From: an uncultured Clostridia bacterium
GTDB lineage: Bacteria > Bacillota > Clostridia > Christensenellales > Borkfalkiaceae
Length of the DNA: 64,000 bases
Direction of reading: 5' to 3'
Assembly: GCA_949283125.1 (NCBI GenBank)
Contig: CASDRK010000001.1
Coordinates: 1-64,000, forward strand
Shown here: piece by piece, positions 1-8,422 of the stretch
Numbering within the stretch: the stretch's first letter is position 1
Layout: each line of letters opens with the position of its first letter
Notes under the pieces: generated by a model
What the model saw: only the letters and a program-made list of their open reading frames with translations
Told to the model about the DNA's origin: nothing
Database searches by the model: none
Translations under genes and position numbers: made by a program

Positions 1-159
1 CGGAGTGCGATGCAACGGAACGTTGTCGGCCGCGAACCGACAGCGGAAATGCTGCGCGGCCCGTTCGCGGAGTGCGATGCAACGGAACGTTGTCGGCCGC
101 GAACCGACAGCGGAAATGCTGCGCGGCCCGTTCGCGGAGTGTGATGCAACGGAACGTTG
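1..159. repeat. 67-bp tandem repeat, two full copies and a partial third
   Basis: Copies start at 1, 68 and 135. The first two are identical over the 67 bases seen. The third matches for 25 bases, with one C-to-T change, and then diverges. Each unit contains the small dyad around AACGGAACGTT and a GTCGG...CCGAC stem. The array probably continues to the left of the window, since the first copy begins at base 1. The open frames across it merely repeat with the unit and are not considered genes. Confidence 0.9.
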
Positions 160-161
160 CG

Positions 162-386
162 CGCGCCCCAAGCGCACAACGAGCGTTAACATTTAAAATA
201 ATTCCGTGCGCAAGGCGGATTCACTCCGCCGTTAAGCGCGACACAATTTGTCGCGCAAGCGAGCTCACCGGCGTGAATTGCCGCGACTATTTAACTGTAG
301 GGCAATTTAAAGTCGCGGCAAGAGCGGCAGAGCCGCTCAAAATAACGGCGAGATGTTGCGCGCCCCAAGCGCACAACGAGCGTTAA
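162..386. repeat. Hairpin-rich intergenic block bounded by a 28-bp direct repeat
   Basis: The same 28 bases occur at 162-189 and 359-386. Between them lie several inverted repeats: 214-219 with 225-230, 236-243 with 249-256, 281-289 with 311-319, and a GAGCGGC/GCCGCTC stem near 321-337. No convincing gene lies here. It could be a mobile intergenic repeat or a structured RNA, and the sequence alone does not decide between them. Confidence 0.75.
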
Positions 387-399
387 AAACTTAATTTAA

Positions 400-891
400 T
401 CACGGCTGCACCGAAAGTCTCTCGTTGCTCTCGTCGCCGCCCATCAGCGCGCCCTCCACCTTGTATTTTTTCAAAATGAAGTGCGTCGCCGTGGAAAGCA
501 CGTTGTCGTAGGTGGATATCCTTTCGGATACGAACCGCGAAATGGATTTTAACGACCTTCCGGAAACTATCACGGCCAGATCGTACGCGCCGGACATCAG
601 GTACAGATTTTTTACTTCGTCGTGCGCGGCTATTTCGCGCGCGATCCTGTCGAAGCCCGTGCCGCGCTGGGGCGTCACCTTGACCTCTATCAGCGCTTCC
701 ACGTTCTCCTCGTCGAAGGCGTCCTCGTTCACTATGGCGGTGTACTTTACTATCACGCCCTCGCGCTCCAGCTTTTTGATCTTTTCAGCCGCTTCCGCCT
801 GCGGTATGCCCAGCATGCCGGCTATCTTGGCTGCGCCCGCGCGCGAATCGGCGGTGAGTATGGCAACAATGTCCCTTTCAATCTTTTCCAT
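400..891 (-). CDS. Lrp/AsnC-family transcriptional regulator
   Basis: A protein of 163 residues. An N-terminal winged helix-turn-helix covers about residues 3-60 (start MEKIERDIVAIL, recognition region around QAEAAEKIKKLEREGVI). An effector-sensing and oligomerising RAM/AsnC domain follows at about 65-145 (LIEVKVTP ... VKNLYLMSGAYDLAVIV). Proteins of this family bind DNA as octamers or dimers and often sense amino acids; the ligand here is unknown. In Clostridia such genes often precede an aminotransferase, but only repeats are seen downstream. The gene is divergent from the 1004 gene and has its own strong promoter. Confidence 0.9.
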   Translation of the reverse strand: MEKIERDIVAILTADSRAGAAKIAGMLGIPQAEAAEKIKKLEREGVIVKYTAIVNEDAFDEENVEALIEVKVTPQRGTGFDRIAREIAAHDEVKNLYLMSGAYDLAVIVSGRSLKSISRFVSERISTYDNVLSTATHFILKKYKVEGALMGGDESNERLSVQP

Positions 892-921
892 AAGTCGTGT
901 CCCCGTAAAAATGTTGATATT

Positions 922-950
922 ATTTTATAACTTGCGCGCGCGTTTGTCAA
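922..950 (-). promoter_or_regulatory. SigA-type promoter of the Lrp-family gene
   Basis: On the minus strand there is a TTGACA box (950-945), a 17-base spacer and TAAAAT (927-922). The predicted leader is about 25 bases and contains a GGGGAC ribosome site before the ATG at 891. Confidence 0.75.
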
Positions 951-968
951 TGTTATTTGCAAAAAGCG

Positions 969-997
969 TTTACAATGCGGCAAAGTTCTGCTAAAAT
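969..997 (+). promoter_or_regulatory. Promoter of the 1004 gene, predicted leaderless
   Basis: TTTACA (969-974), a 17-base spacer and TAAAAT (992-997). Only six bases separate the -10 box from the ATG at 1004, so transcription should start at or next to the start codon. There is no ribosome binding site in the gap. Confidence 0.6.
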
Positions 998-1003
998 ATA
1001 TGT

Positions 1004-1264
1004 ATGTTCAGGATCTGGGGAAAAATTTTAAAGGACGGCAAAATAGTCCGTCAGGTCACATACGAGCGGTTGGATAAGTTTACTTATTCGGCCTTTTTCA
1101 ATTACCTTGCGGACATCTGCGAGGAGCTGGACATCGCCACGCCGGTGCTGCTAAAAACGCACATATTCAACTACGCCAAGTTCAATCAGGTGCGCTTTCT
1201 CCCCCGCGACTTTGCCGAACATGTGGATTTCGACAGGCTGGTGCTGGAAAACATCACCGTTTAA
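1004..1264 (+). CDS. Conserved-looking protein of unknown function, 86 residues
   Basis: I do not recognise a named family. The protein begins MFRIWGKILKDGKIV and has a mixed beta/alpha pattern, with aromatic residues in the middle (FTYSAFFNYLADICEELDI) and no signal peptide or membrane segment. It is a single gene between the Lrp regulator and the greA promoter. Codon use resembles the neighbouring genes, and a good promoter points straight at this ATG, which supports it as real. Confidence 0.7.
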   Translation: MFRIWGKILKDGKIVRQVTYERLDKFTYSAFFNYLADICEELDIATPVLLKTHIFNYAKFNQVRFLPRDFAEHVDFDRLVLENITV

Positions 1265-1302
1265 AAGCTTGTCAAACGTCTGCCTGCGCGCCCCATAAAT
1301 AA

Positions 1303-1419
1303 TTGACAAAGATGTGCATAGAATATATAATATAGTAAACGGATATGTGGCGGAATTTGCGTCCGCCGCATATCTTTGTTTATTTTCTGCAATCAATATC
1401 GAGAGGTATAAAAAATAAA
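1303..1419 (+). promoter_or_regulatory. greA promoter and leader with a terminator-like hairpin
   Basis: A perfect promoter (TTGACA 1303-1308, 17 bases, TATAAT 1326-1331) starts a leader of about 80 bases. The leader folds into a 13-bp stem (1342-1354 with 1362-1374, one G-U pair, 7-base loop) followed directly by the T-rich run 1375-1386. This has the form of an intrinsic terminator inside the leader. The ribosome site GAGAGG is at 1401-1406. In E. coli the greA leader makes a short terminated RNA (GraL); an equivalent here is an inference. Confidence 0.7.
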
Positions 1420-1887
1420 ATGTCGGAACAGTTTGTAATGACCCAGAAAAATCTTGACGATTTAAAGCGGGAGCTGGACTATCTCGTCAAGACCAAGCGC
1501 CCCGAAATAATCGAGCGCATAGCCGAAGCCCGCTCCCACGGCGACCTTTCGGAAAACGCCGAGTACGACGCCGCCCGCGAGGAGCAGCGCTCCAACGAAG
1601 GCAAGATAGCCGAAATCGAATATCAGATCAAAAACGCCGTGGTGCAGGAGGAGATAACCGACAATTCCTACGTCCATCTCAACTCCGTGGTCACGGTGTA
1701 CGACGAGGAATTCGGCGAGGAGGAGACGTACACCATATCCTCCGTCACCGACGTCGACGTTATGAACAACAAGATATCCTCCGAATCCCCCGTCGGCGCG
1801 GCGCTCATGCGCCACAGGACGGGCGAAGAGGTGCTCGTCGCCTCGCCCGAAGGCGAATACAAGCTTAAGATAGTGAGCATAAGATGA
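1420..1887 (+). CDS. greA: Transcription elongation factor GreA
   Basis: A 155-residue protein that enters the RNA polymerase secondary channel and stimulates cleavage of backtracked RNA. An N-terminal coiled coil spans about residues 5-75. Its tip motif GDLSENAEYDAA holds the acidic residues D42 and E45, which match the catalytic pair of the family. A C-terminal FKBP-like domain follows (about 80-155, ending EYKLKIVSIR). The start at 1420 is chosen because GAGAGG lies 13 bases upstream and the protein then has the usual GreA length; an in-frame ATG at 1345 lies inside the leader hairpin. lysS follows 70 bases later, a pairing common in Firmicutes. Confidence 0.97.
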   Translation: MSEQFVMTQKNLDDLKRELDYLVKTKRPEIIERIAEARSHGDLSENAEYDAAREEQRSNEGKIAEIEYQIKNAVVQEEITDNSYVHLNSVVTVYDEEFGEEETYTISSVTDVDVMNNKISSESPVGAALMRHRTGEEVLVASPEGEYKLKIVSIR

Positions 1888-1957
1888 GCATGCGGCACGC
1901 TTTCCGTCCGCGCGCGGAACGCGCCGGCCGGAAAGCGGCGCGCACATAAAGGTTTAT

Positions 1958-3475
1958 ATGGAAGAGAACAGAGTAAACGAAATCACCGAAGAAGAGGAGC
2001 GCGAACTGCTTGCGGAGCAGGCGCGCATACGCAGGGAAAAACTTGCCAAGCTCTGCGCCGAGGGCAAAAATCCCTACGAAAAGACGCTTTACGACGTAAC
2101 GGCCAACTCGTCGTACATCAAGGACAACTTCGCCTCGCTCGAAGGCAGGGAGGTCTCTCTGGCCGGCAGGCTCATGTCCCGCCGCATAATGGGCAAGGCC
2201 TCGTTTTCGCACGTCTCCGACCGCGACGGGCTCATTCAGATATACGTAAAGCGCGACGACGTGGGCGAAGAGGACTACATGTCCTACAAAAAGGACTACG
2301 ACATAGGCGACATAGTGGGCGTAAGGGGCTTTGTGTTCAAGACCCAGACGGGCGAAATTTCCGTTCACTGCACGCATATCGAAATGCTTTCAAAGGCCCT
2401 TCTGCCCCTGCCCGAAAAACAGCACGGACTCACCAATCCCGATATCCGCTACCGCCAGCGCGACCTCGATCTGATAGTCAATCCCGAGGTGCGCCGCACG
2501 TTTATAGCGCGCTCAAAAATACTGCGCGCCATCCGCGCGTATCTCGACGGGCTGGGATATCTGGAAGTGGACACGCCCGTTCTTACCACGTTTGAAATAG
2601 GCGCGGCCGCCCGCCCCTTCAAAACGCGCCACAACGCGCTGGATATCGACATGTATCTGAGGATAGAGACGGAACTCTATCTCAAAAGGCTGATAGTCGG
2701 CGGGCTGGAAAGGGTCTACGAAGTGGGCCGCATCTTCCGCAACGAGGGCATGGACGCCTTCCACAACCCCGAATTCACCTCCGTGGAGATGTATCAGGCC
2801 TACACCGATTACAAGGGCATGATGGACCTCATCGAAAACATGTACAAGACCATTGCCCTGCAGGTGTGCGGAACGACGGAGATAACCTATCAGGGCACGC
2901 GGATAGATCTGGGTTCGCCCTGGAAGAGGATGACCATGAAGGAGGCCGTAAAGGCCGCCTGCGGCGCCGATTACGATTGCTGGGCGGACGACGCCGCCGC
3001 GCGCGCCTGCGCCGCGGCGCTCGGCTGCGAAGTGCCCGAAGGCGGCTCGGCGACGAAGGGACACGTGCTGATAGCGCTCTTTGAACGTTTCGTCGAGGAC
3101 ACGCTCGTCCAGCCCACCATCATCTATGATTATCCCGTGGAAAACTCTCCCCTCGCCAAGCGCAAGGCGGACGACCCCGCATTTACCGAAAGGTTTGAAT
3201 ATTTCATCTGCGCCCATGAATTCGGCAACGCCTTCTCCGAGCTCAACGACCCCATAGACCAGAAGGCCCGCTTCGTAAAGCAGGTGGAGGAAAAGAGGAA
3301 AGCCGAGCCCGGCTGCAACGCGCAGGTGGACGAGGACTTCATAACCGCTCTCGAGTACGGACTTCCCCCCACGGGCGGCCTCGGCATGGGTGTGGACAGG
3401 CTCGTAATGCTGCTCACCGACAGCGCCACGATAAGGGACGTCATACTCTTCCCCACAATGAAACCAAAAAAATAA
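1958..3475 (+). CDS. lysS: Lysyl-tRNA synthetase (class II)
   Basis: 505 residues. An N-terminal OB-fold anticodon-binding domain (about 60-150) is followed by a class II catalytic core. Diagnostic stretches are ARPFKTRHNALDIDMYLRIE, the motif 2 region VGRIFRNEGMDAFHNPEFT, and the motif 3 end GLGMGVDRLVMLLTDS. It charges tRNA-Lys in the cytoplasm. It follows greA by 70 bases and may share its transcript. Confidence 0.97.
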   Translation: MEENRVNEITEEEERELLAEQARIRREKLAKLCAEGKNPYEKTLYDVTANSSYIKDNFASLEGREVSLAGRLMSRRIMGKASFSHVSDRDGLIQIYVKRDDVGEEDYMSYKKDYDIGDIVGVRGFVFKTQTGEISVHCTHIEMLSKALLPLPEKQHGLTNPDIRYRQRDLDLIVNPEVRRTFIARSKILRAIRAYLDGLGYLEVDTPVLTTFEIGAAARPFKTRHNALDIDMYLRIETELYLKRLIVGGLERVYEVGRIFRNEGMDAFHNPEFTSVEMYQAYTDYKGMMDLIENMYKTIALQVCGTTEITYQGTRIDLGSPWKRMTMKEAVKAACGADYDCWADDAAARACAAALGCEVPEGGSATKGHVLIALFERFVEDTLVQPTIIYDYPVENSPLAKRKADDPAFTERFEYFICAHEFGNAFSELNDPIDQKARFVKQVEEKRKAEPGCNAQVDEDFITALEYGLPPTGGLGMGVDRLVMLLTDSATIRDVILFPTMKPKK

Positions 3476-3514
3476 ATTTTCCGGCAGGCATGGCTTTTGT
3501 CCGCCCCATGAAAG

Positions 3515-4864
3515 ATGTACAGATACCATATACTTTCGCAACTTAAAAAGTACGCCGGGCGCGACAGGCTGCGCTTTCACATGCCAGGGCACAAGGGCGC
3601 GGGCGCGTTCGCGCGCGTCTTTCCCGGCGCGCGTCTGGACGTAACCGAGCTGTCGTTTTCGGACGATCTGCAGTCCCCGGCGGGCGTCATTGCCGCCGCC
3701 GAGCGCGACATAGCGGAAATCGTGGGCGCAAAGCGCGCCTTCATCGTCACGGACGGCTCCTCCTGCGGGGTCATGGCCTGCGTGTATGCGGCTTCGCGCT
3801 TCGGCAGCAAGCTTATTGTGCCGCGCAACAGTCACAAGAGCGTATTCAACGCCTGCCGCATATTCGGCGTCGAACCCGTGATAGTGCAGGGCGAAACCAT
3901 GGCGGGAACGCTTCTTCCGCCCGATCCCGAGCTGATAAAAAAGCTGGTCGTAAACGACGTTAACATAGCGGGCATGATAATAACTTCGCCCGATTACTAC
4001 GGCAATATAGCCCCTCTGGACGACTACGCCGCCGTGCTCCGCCCGCAGGGCAGAAAGCTGTTCTGCGACGGGGCGCACGGCGCGCACCTCGCCGTCGGCG
4101 AAAACCGGGCGGGCTACTGCGGCGCGTATGCCGACATGTGGGTGGACGGCGCGCACAAAACGCTTCCCGCCCTCACGCAGGGCGCATATGTGTGCGTCAA
4201 CGACCAATCTCTGCTCGGCGTCGCGGCCGAAGCTCTGGACATGCTGCGCACCACGTCCCCGTCCTATCCCGTGATGGCTTCGGTGGAGTACGGGGTAAAA
4301 TACTACAAAAATCATCCCGAGCTCTACGCGCGCGCCCGCTCCGCCGCCGCGGCCTTCAAAAGCTCGCTTTCGGCGTTTACTTTCTACCCCTCGGCCGACT
4401 GGGCCAAGCTCGCCGTGGACTTCAAACCCCTCGGCGTCTCGCCCGACGTCGTGCGCGAGCGGCTGGAAAAGAAGGGCATATATGCCGAAATGAGCGACGG
4501 CAGACATCTGTTGTTCTATCTCTCGCCCGCCACCACGAAGGGCTGGCTCGAGCGTCTCGCCGTCGCCCTCATCGAAGTTGCCGACAACAAAAAGTTGCGT
4601 GGCACGTATAAGGACGTGCCCCTGACTCTGCCGCAGACGGCGCGCACTTACAGCTATCTGTACGCGCTGCGCGCGCCCTTCGAGTGGGTGCCCGTCAAAG
4701 ACAGCGCCGGCAAAATGTGCGCCGGTAACGCCGGCGTCACGCCGCCCTGTCTGCCCGTGGTCATCGCCGGGGAGATAATTTCCGAACAGGCCGTAAGGCT
4801 GCTTTCGTGCGGAAGGGGCACGTTCGGCATAACGGACGGAATGATAAAGGTGGTAAAGAGATGA
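3515..4864 (+). CDS. Orn/Lys/Arg decarboxylase-family PLP enzyme (YaaO-like)
   Basis: 449 residues, PLP fold type I. The N-terminus has the family hallmark RFHMPGHKG, and the Schiff-base lysine lies in WVDGAHKTLPALTQGA. A small C-terminal domain is present. Relatives decarboxylate arginine, lysine or ornithine for polyamine synthesis; which substrate applies here cannot be read from the sequence. Its position directly before tmk, with holB and ricT after it, matches the yaaO-tmk-holB-yaaT neighbourhood of Bacillus. The stop overlaps the tmk start (ATGA). Confidence 0.9.
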   Translation: MYRYHILSQLKKYAGRDRLRFHMPGHKGAGAFARVFPGARLDVTELSFSDDLQSPAGVIAAAERDIAEIVGAKRAFIVTDGSSCGVMACVYAASRFGSKLIVPRNSHKSVFNACRIFGVEPVIVQGETMAGTLLPPDPELIKKLVVNDVNIAGMIITSPDYYGNIAPLDDYAAVLRPQGRKLFCDGAHGAHLAVGENRAGYCGAYADMWVDGAHKTLPALTQGAYVCVNDQSLLGVAAEALDMLRTTSPSYPVMASVEYGVKYYKNHPELYARARSAAAAFKSSLSAFTFYPSADWAKLAVDFKPLGVSPDVVRERLEKKGIYAEMSDGRHLLFYLSPATTKGWLERLAVALIEVADNKKLRGTYKDVPLTLPQTARTYSYLYALRAPFEWVPVKDSAGKMCAGNAGVTPPCLPVVIAGEIISEQAVRLLSCGRGTFGITDGMIKVVKR

Positions 4865-5481
4865 GGGGTAAATTTGTGACGTTTGAAGGCTGCGAGGGCT
4901 CGGGCAAGAGCACGCAGCTCAAGCTGCTCGCCGAACGGCTGAACGGCGAGGGCGTCGATTTTGTCATGACGCGCGAACCGGGCGGGAGCGACATAGCCGA
5001 ACGCATACGCGAAATCATTCTGGACGGAGGAAACACCGCCATGTGCGACGAGTGCGAAGCTCTGCTCTACGCCGCCGCGCGCGTCCAGCACATAAAGGAA
5101 AGGATAATCCCCGCGCTGGAAGCGGGCAAGCTGGTCATCTGCGACAGGTACGTGCATTCCTCGCTGGCCTATCAGGGCTTTGCGAGGGGGTTGGGCGAAC
5201 AATATGTGGCGGACATCAATGCGTTCGCTTTAAAAAATTGTCCGCCGGATCTCACGGTGTTCCTCGACATCCCGCCCGAACGCGCCTTTGCGCGCAAGCA
5301 CGGCGCCGACGAGGACGACCGCATGGAGCAGCTCGGTCTCGCGTTTCACCGCAGGGTGTACGAAGGCTATCTGGCCATAGCGGAGCGCGACGGCGCGTTC
5401 TGCCGCGTGGACTGCTCCGGAACAAAGTTTGAAACGAGCCGGAAAATCTGGCAGCTTCTGAAACAAAAGGGCATCGTCTGA
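4861..5481 (+). CDS. tmk: Thymidylate kinase
   Basis: 206 residues; it phosphorylates dTMP to dTDP. The P-loop GCEGSGKST is at residues 10-18, the DR-Y motif is in VICDRYVHSSLAYQG, and an arginine-containing lid appears as ARKHGADEDDR. The start at 4861 is chosen because it overlaps the preceding stop by four bases and puts the P-loop at the usual distance from the N-terminus; an upstream in-frame ATG at 4807 would add 18 residues unlike the family. Confidence 0.96.
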   Translation: MRGKFVTFEGCEGSGKSTQLKLLAERLNGEGVDFVMTREPGGSDIAERIREIILDGGNTAMCDECEALLYAAARVQHIKERIIPALEAGKLVICDRYVHSSLAYQGFARGLGEQYVADINAFALKNCPPDLTVFLDIPPERAFARKHGADEDDRMEQLGLAFHRRVYEGYLAIAERDGAFCRVDCSGTKFETSRKIWQLLKQKGIV

Positions 5482-5491
5482 CGGAGGGGGT

Positions 5492-6421
5492 ATGCGCAAG
5501 CTTCTCGGCGGAACAACTGCATATTCCGTGCTGCGCCGTGACGCGGCATCCGGCCGGGCCGCCCACGCCTACCTGCTCTACTTTCAGGACGGGGCGTATT
5601 TAAGGTTCGCCCTCAAATATTTCGCCCTCGCGCTCTTCGGCACGGACGAGACCCGCCGCGAAGGCTCGCTTATAATGAGCGAGAGCTTTGCCGACGCAAA
5701 GGTGTTCCCCGCCGAGGGCAAAAAGCCCGCGGTGTCCGATGCCGACGAGATAGCGGCCGACAGCGCCCTGAGCCCGCTCGAGGGCGACAAAAAACTGTAT
5801 GTGTTCACCGATTTCGATCAGGCTTCGGCCGTCGTGCAGAACAAACTTTTAAAGCTGTTGGAAGAACCGCCGCAGGGCGTGTATTTTCTGCTCGGCGCGA
5901 CCTCGCTTTCGCCGGTGCTGCAGACGGTGCTTTCGCGCGTGCGCGTTTTAGAGATCCCGCCCTTTTCGCGCGGCGACGTCCTCGCCGCGCTCGGCCGGGC
6001 GGGCGCGGAGGGACGGCTGGCCGAAGCGGCCGCCGCAAGCTCCGGCGGGCTGTTCGGTCAGGCCGAGCGCATGGCCTTCGGCGGGTGGTTCAATGACATC
6101 CTCTCCGCGGCGGAGCGCGTTGCCCGCGCATCGTCCGCAGGCGAAGCGGGCGCGTTGAGCGCCGAGCTGGCGGAGGTCAGGGAAAAGGCCGAACTGCTGC
6201 GTCAGGTACAGCGCATATATTTCGACGAGCTGAAGGAGTGCGTTTCGTCGGGGGATATGTTTGGCCATACGCATACGCGTCCCGCCCTTATCCACGCCGT
6301 GGAGGCGGTGAACGGCGCGCTGGAGGACCTTAAGTTCAACGCAAACTTTTCCTCGCTGCTGTTCGGATTGATGACGGACATAATTACGGAGAACGACAAA
6401 TGGAAAAAATTGTTGGCATAA
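5492..6421 (+). CDS. holB: DNA polymerase III delta-prime subunit (clamp loader)
   Basis: 309 residues. The delta-prime subunit is part of the clamp loader that opens the beta ring. Visible are the N-terminal family pattern RAAHAYLLYFQDG, a degenerate nucleotide site without a good P-loop (normal for delta-prime), KLLKLLEEPP at 118-127 and the SR arginine-finger region at 148-149. The ribosome site ACGGAGGGGG lies just upstream. The 3' end overlaps ricT by 22 bases, so the two genes are coupled. Confidence 0.9.
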   Translation: MRKLLGGTTAYSVLRRDAASGRAAHAYLLYFQDGAYLRFALKYFALALFGTDETRREGSLIMSESFADAKVFPAEGKKPAVSDADEIAADSALSPLEGDKKLYVFTDFDQASAVVQNKLLKLLEEPPQGVYFLLGATSLSPVLQTVLSRVRVLEIPPFSRGDVLAALGRAGAEGRLAEAAAASSGGLFGQAERMAFGGWFNDILSAAERVARASSAGEAGALSAELAEVREKAELLRQVQRIYFDELKECVSSGDMFGHTHTRPALIHAVEAVNGALEDLKFNANFSSLLFGLMTDIITENDKWKKLLA

Positions 6422-7275
6422 AATTCAATAACGGCGGAAAGGTGTATTACTTTGCGCCCGGCAAGGACGTGTACGAAAAGGGTACGGACGTCATAGTAGA
6501 AACTTCGCGCGGGTTGGAGTTCGCCACCGTGGTGATACCGCTCGATGAGGTGGAGGAGGACAAGATAGTCTCCCCCCTCAAGCCCATAGTGCGCGTCGCC
6601 ACCGAAAGGGACAGGGAGACGGTCAGGCGCAACGCCGAGCGCAAGCCCGAAGCCATGAAGATCGCGCGCGAAAAGGCCCAAAAGTGCGGGCTGGAGATGA
6701 AGATGGTGGACTGCGAGTTCGCCTTTGACGGCAGCAAGCTCACCTTCTATTTTTCGGCGGAGGGCAGGGTGGACTTCCGCGAGCTTGTCAGGGAGCTGTC
6801 CTCGGCGTTCAGAATGAGGATAGAGCTCAGGCAGATAGGCATACGCGACGAAATAAAGCTCGTGGGCGGCATCGCGCCCTGCGGCAGGGAGTGCTGCTGC
6901 TCCAGCTGCATGCCGGACTTCAAAAAGGTGTCCATCAAAATGGCTAAGAATCAGGGGCTGTCCCTCAATCCCGGCAAGATATCCGGGCTGTGCGGCAGGC
7001 TGATGTGCTGTCTCGCATACGAAAACGACTACTACGCCGAAGCCTGCAAAAAAGTGCCCAAGCTCGGCTCCGAGGTGGACACGCCCGAAGGCAGGGGGCA
7101 TGTGGTCGGAGTCAATATGCTCAAGATGGAAGTAAAGGTGAAGATAGAGCAGAAGGACGCCGTAACCTACCGCGACTTCGCTGTGGACAAAATAAAATTC
7201 CGCCGTGGCGGCGCGCCCGTCAGAACGGGCGAGGAGACCGCGGCGGAGGAAGAGCTGAAAGGCCTCGCCGACTGA
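6400..7275 (+). CDS. ricT: PSP1-domain protein RicT (YaaT)
   Basis: 291 residues with a PSP1 domain in the middle. Two cysteine clusters, PCGRECCCSSC and CGRLMCC, match the residues that in Bacillus RicT help hold [4Fe-4S] clusters in the RicAFT complex. That complex affects RNase Y-dependent RNA processing and development. The start lies inside holB, as in related genomes. The C-terminus is acidic (EETAAEEELKGLAD). No ricA or ricF is in the window. Confidence 0.93.
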   Translation: MEKIVGIKFNNGGKVYYFAPGKDVYEKGTDVIVETSRGLEFATVVIPLDEVEEDKIVSPLKPIVRVATERDRETVRRNAERKPEAMKIAREKAQKCGLEMKMVDCEFAFDGSKLTFYFSAEGRVDFRELVRELSSAFRMRIELRQIGIRDEIKLVGGIAPCGRECCCSSCMPDFKKVSIKMAKNQGLSLNPGKISGLCGRLMCCLAYENDYYAEACKKVPKLGSEVDTPEGRGHVVGVNMLKMEVKVKIEQKDAVTYRDFAVDKIKFRRGGAPVRTGEETAAEEELKGLAD

Positions 7276-7335
7276 GGCGCGGGCCTTGCGCGCCGGACGG
7301 CGCGCCCGCAGACAAGACCGCCCGTCCGGACGGCA

Positions 7336-7380
7336 AAAAAGGGCCTGCGGGCGGGATAATCCCGCCCGCAGGCCCTTTGC
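7336..7380. terminator. Bidirectional intrinsic terminator between ricT and the GNAT gene
   Basis: A 15-bp GC-rich stem (7341-7355 with 7361-7375) has a 5-base loop. It is flanked by A6 on the left, which gives U6 for minus-strand transcripts, and by TTT on the right. It should stop both converging transcripts, more strongly the minus-strand one. Confidence 0.85.
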
Positions 7381-7394
7381 GCGCAGACCGCGTT

Positions 7395-7841
7395 TTACAG
7401 CCTGAATCGCAGATATATCATGTCCTTGAGGAGCACGCCCGCTTCGCGGACGGGGTGGTCGTAATTGTCGGTGAAAAAATTTTTGACCGTGTGCGAGCGG
7501 ACAAAACCGCAGGCCAGATAGAAGGGAACGGTCAGGGGGCTGTCGCCCGTGCCGGCCTGCAGAACGGCATATTTTCCGCGGCACGTCTCCTTTACATGCT
7601 CGATCAGCGCCCTGCCGTAGCCCTTGCGCCTGAATCCCGGCAGCACGGCTATGTTTTTCAGCTCCGCCACGCCGCCGCCTTCGTCCGTCACCACGCACAC
7701 GGCCTTTACGCCGTCATCGTCCAGCGCGTACATCTCGCCCCGCTCCAGATACCTGTCTATCATGCTCTCCTGCTCGTCCCCGAGCAGAAGCAGGTCAATA
7801 AATCTCTTTTTGTCGTCCTCTACTTTAAATATGCGTGCCAT
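7395..7841 (-). CDS. GNAT-family N-acetyltransferase
   Basis: 148 residues. The acetyl-CoA binding motif A appears as LKNIAVLPGFRRKGYGRALIEHVKE, and the later part (FYLACGFVRSHTVKNFF) is typical of the fold. The substrate is unknown. It is a single gene converging on ricT. The -10 box sits six bases before the ATG, so the mRNA is probably leaderless. Confidence 0.9.
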   Translation of the reverse strand: MARIFKVEDDKKRFIDLLLLGDEQESMIDRYLERGEMYALDDDGVKAVCVVTDEGGGVAELKNIAVLPGFRRKGYGRALIEHVKETCRGKYAVLQAGTGDSPLTVPFYLACGFVRSHTVKNFFTDNYDHPVREAGVLLKDMIYLRFRL

Positions 7842-7847
7842 GCCTCA

Positions 7848-7876
7848 AGTATATCACATGCGCGCGCGGCAGGCAA
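7848..7876 (-). promoter_or_regulatory. Promoter of the GNAT gene, predicted leaderless
   Basis: On the minus strand: TTGCCT (7876-7871), 17 bases, TATACT (7853-7848), then six bases (TGAGGC) to the ATG at 7841. The GAGG is too close to the ATG to work as a normal ribosome site. Confidence 0.55.
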
Positions 7877-7989
7877 CCTTCCGGACGGCGGAAGCGCGGC
7901 GGCGTTCGGCGCGCGGAGTATGAATAAATGCATAAAATTCCGCGTGCGCCGCGATTTTTGAATATTTTTAAAAAGTTTATGCAAAATGC

Positions 7990-8335
7990 TTGCAAAAAAC
8001 CGCAAAGTGATTTATAATTGAAAATAATTTAGCGCAGGCCGCCGGTGCGGCCCGCGCATGCAAACGGATATCCATAAGCGCTATGAACGAGCGAGTAACG
8101 GACGGAAGCTGTTTTCAGCGAGCGGATGGTGGTGCAAGTTCCGCAACGTGCACGTCTGCGAAGAACCCTCGGGAGCGCGTCATCCGAACCTCGTGCGGCG
8201 GGCAGTAGGGTGGCCGTCCGGCCGTACGAAAACGCGCTCTCAAAGTGACTGCTTTGCAGTAATTTAGGTGGCACCGCGGACAGGCAATTTACCCCGTTCG
8301 TCCTAACATATATTGGGACGAACGGGGATTTTTTA
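7990..8335 (+). promoter_or_regulatory. T-box leader (probably tRNA-Asn) of asnB-asnS, with promoter and terminator
   Basis: The promoter is TTGCAA (7990-7995), 17 bases, TATAAT (8013-8018). Stem I features such as GGATGGTGGTGCAAG lie near 8124-8138. The T-box AGGTGGCACCGCGGA is at 8266-8280. The terminator is a 12-bp stem (8292-8303 with 8316-8327) followed by T6. The TGGC in the T-box would pair with a GCCA tRNA end, and bacterial tRNA-Asn normally has G at the discriminator position. An AAC triplet at 8164-8166 is the likely specifier, given the downstream genes. Uncharged tRNA-Asn would favour the antiterminator and switch the genes on. Confidence 0.92.
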
Positions 8336-8422
8336 TGTGTGCGCCGCATTGCGGGCAGGGGTGCGGACCGGCGGACCCAGCATGCAAAAACCGTTCCCGC
8401 GGCCCGACAAGGAGGAAAATTT

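Noticed and set aside
1..200. CRISPR array
   Set aside because: The units are adjacent 67-bp tandem copies without variable spacers, and no cas genes are present.
2513..4507. A 664-codon minus-strand frame opposite lysS and the decarboxylase gene
   Set aside because: It is antisense to two certain genes and crosses their junction, with no family pattern.
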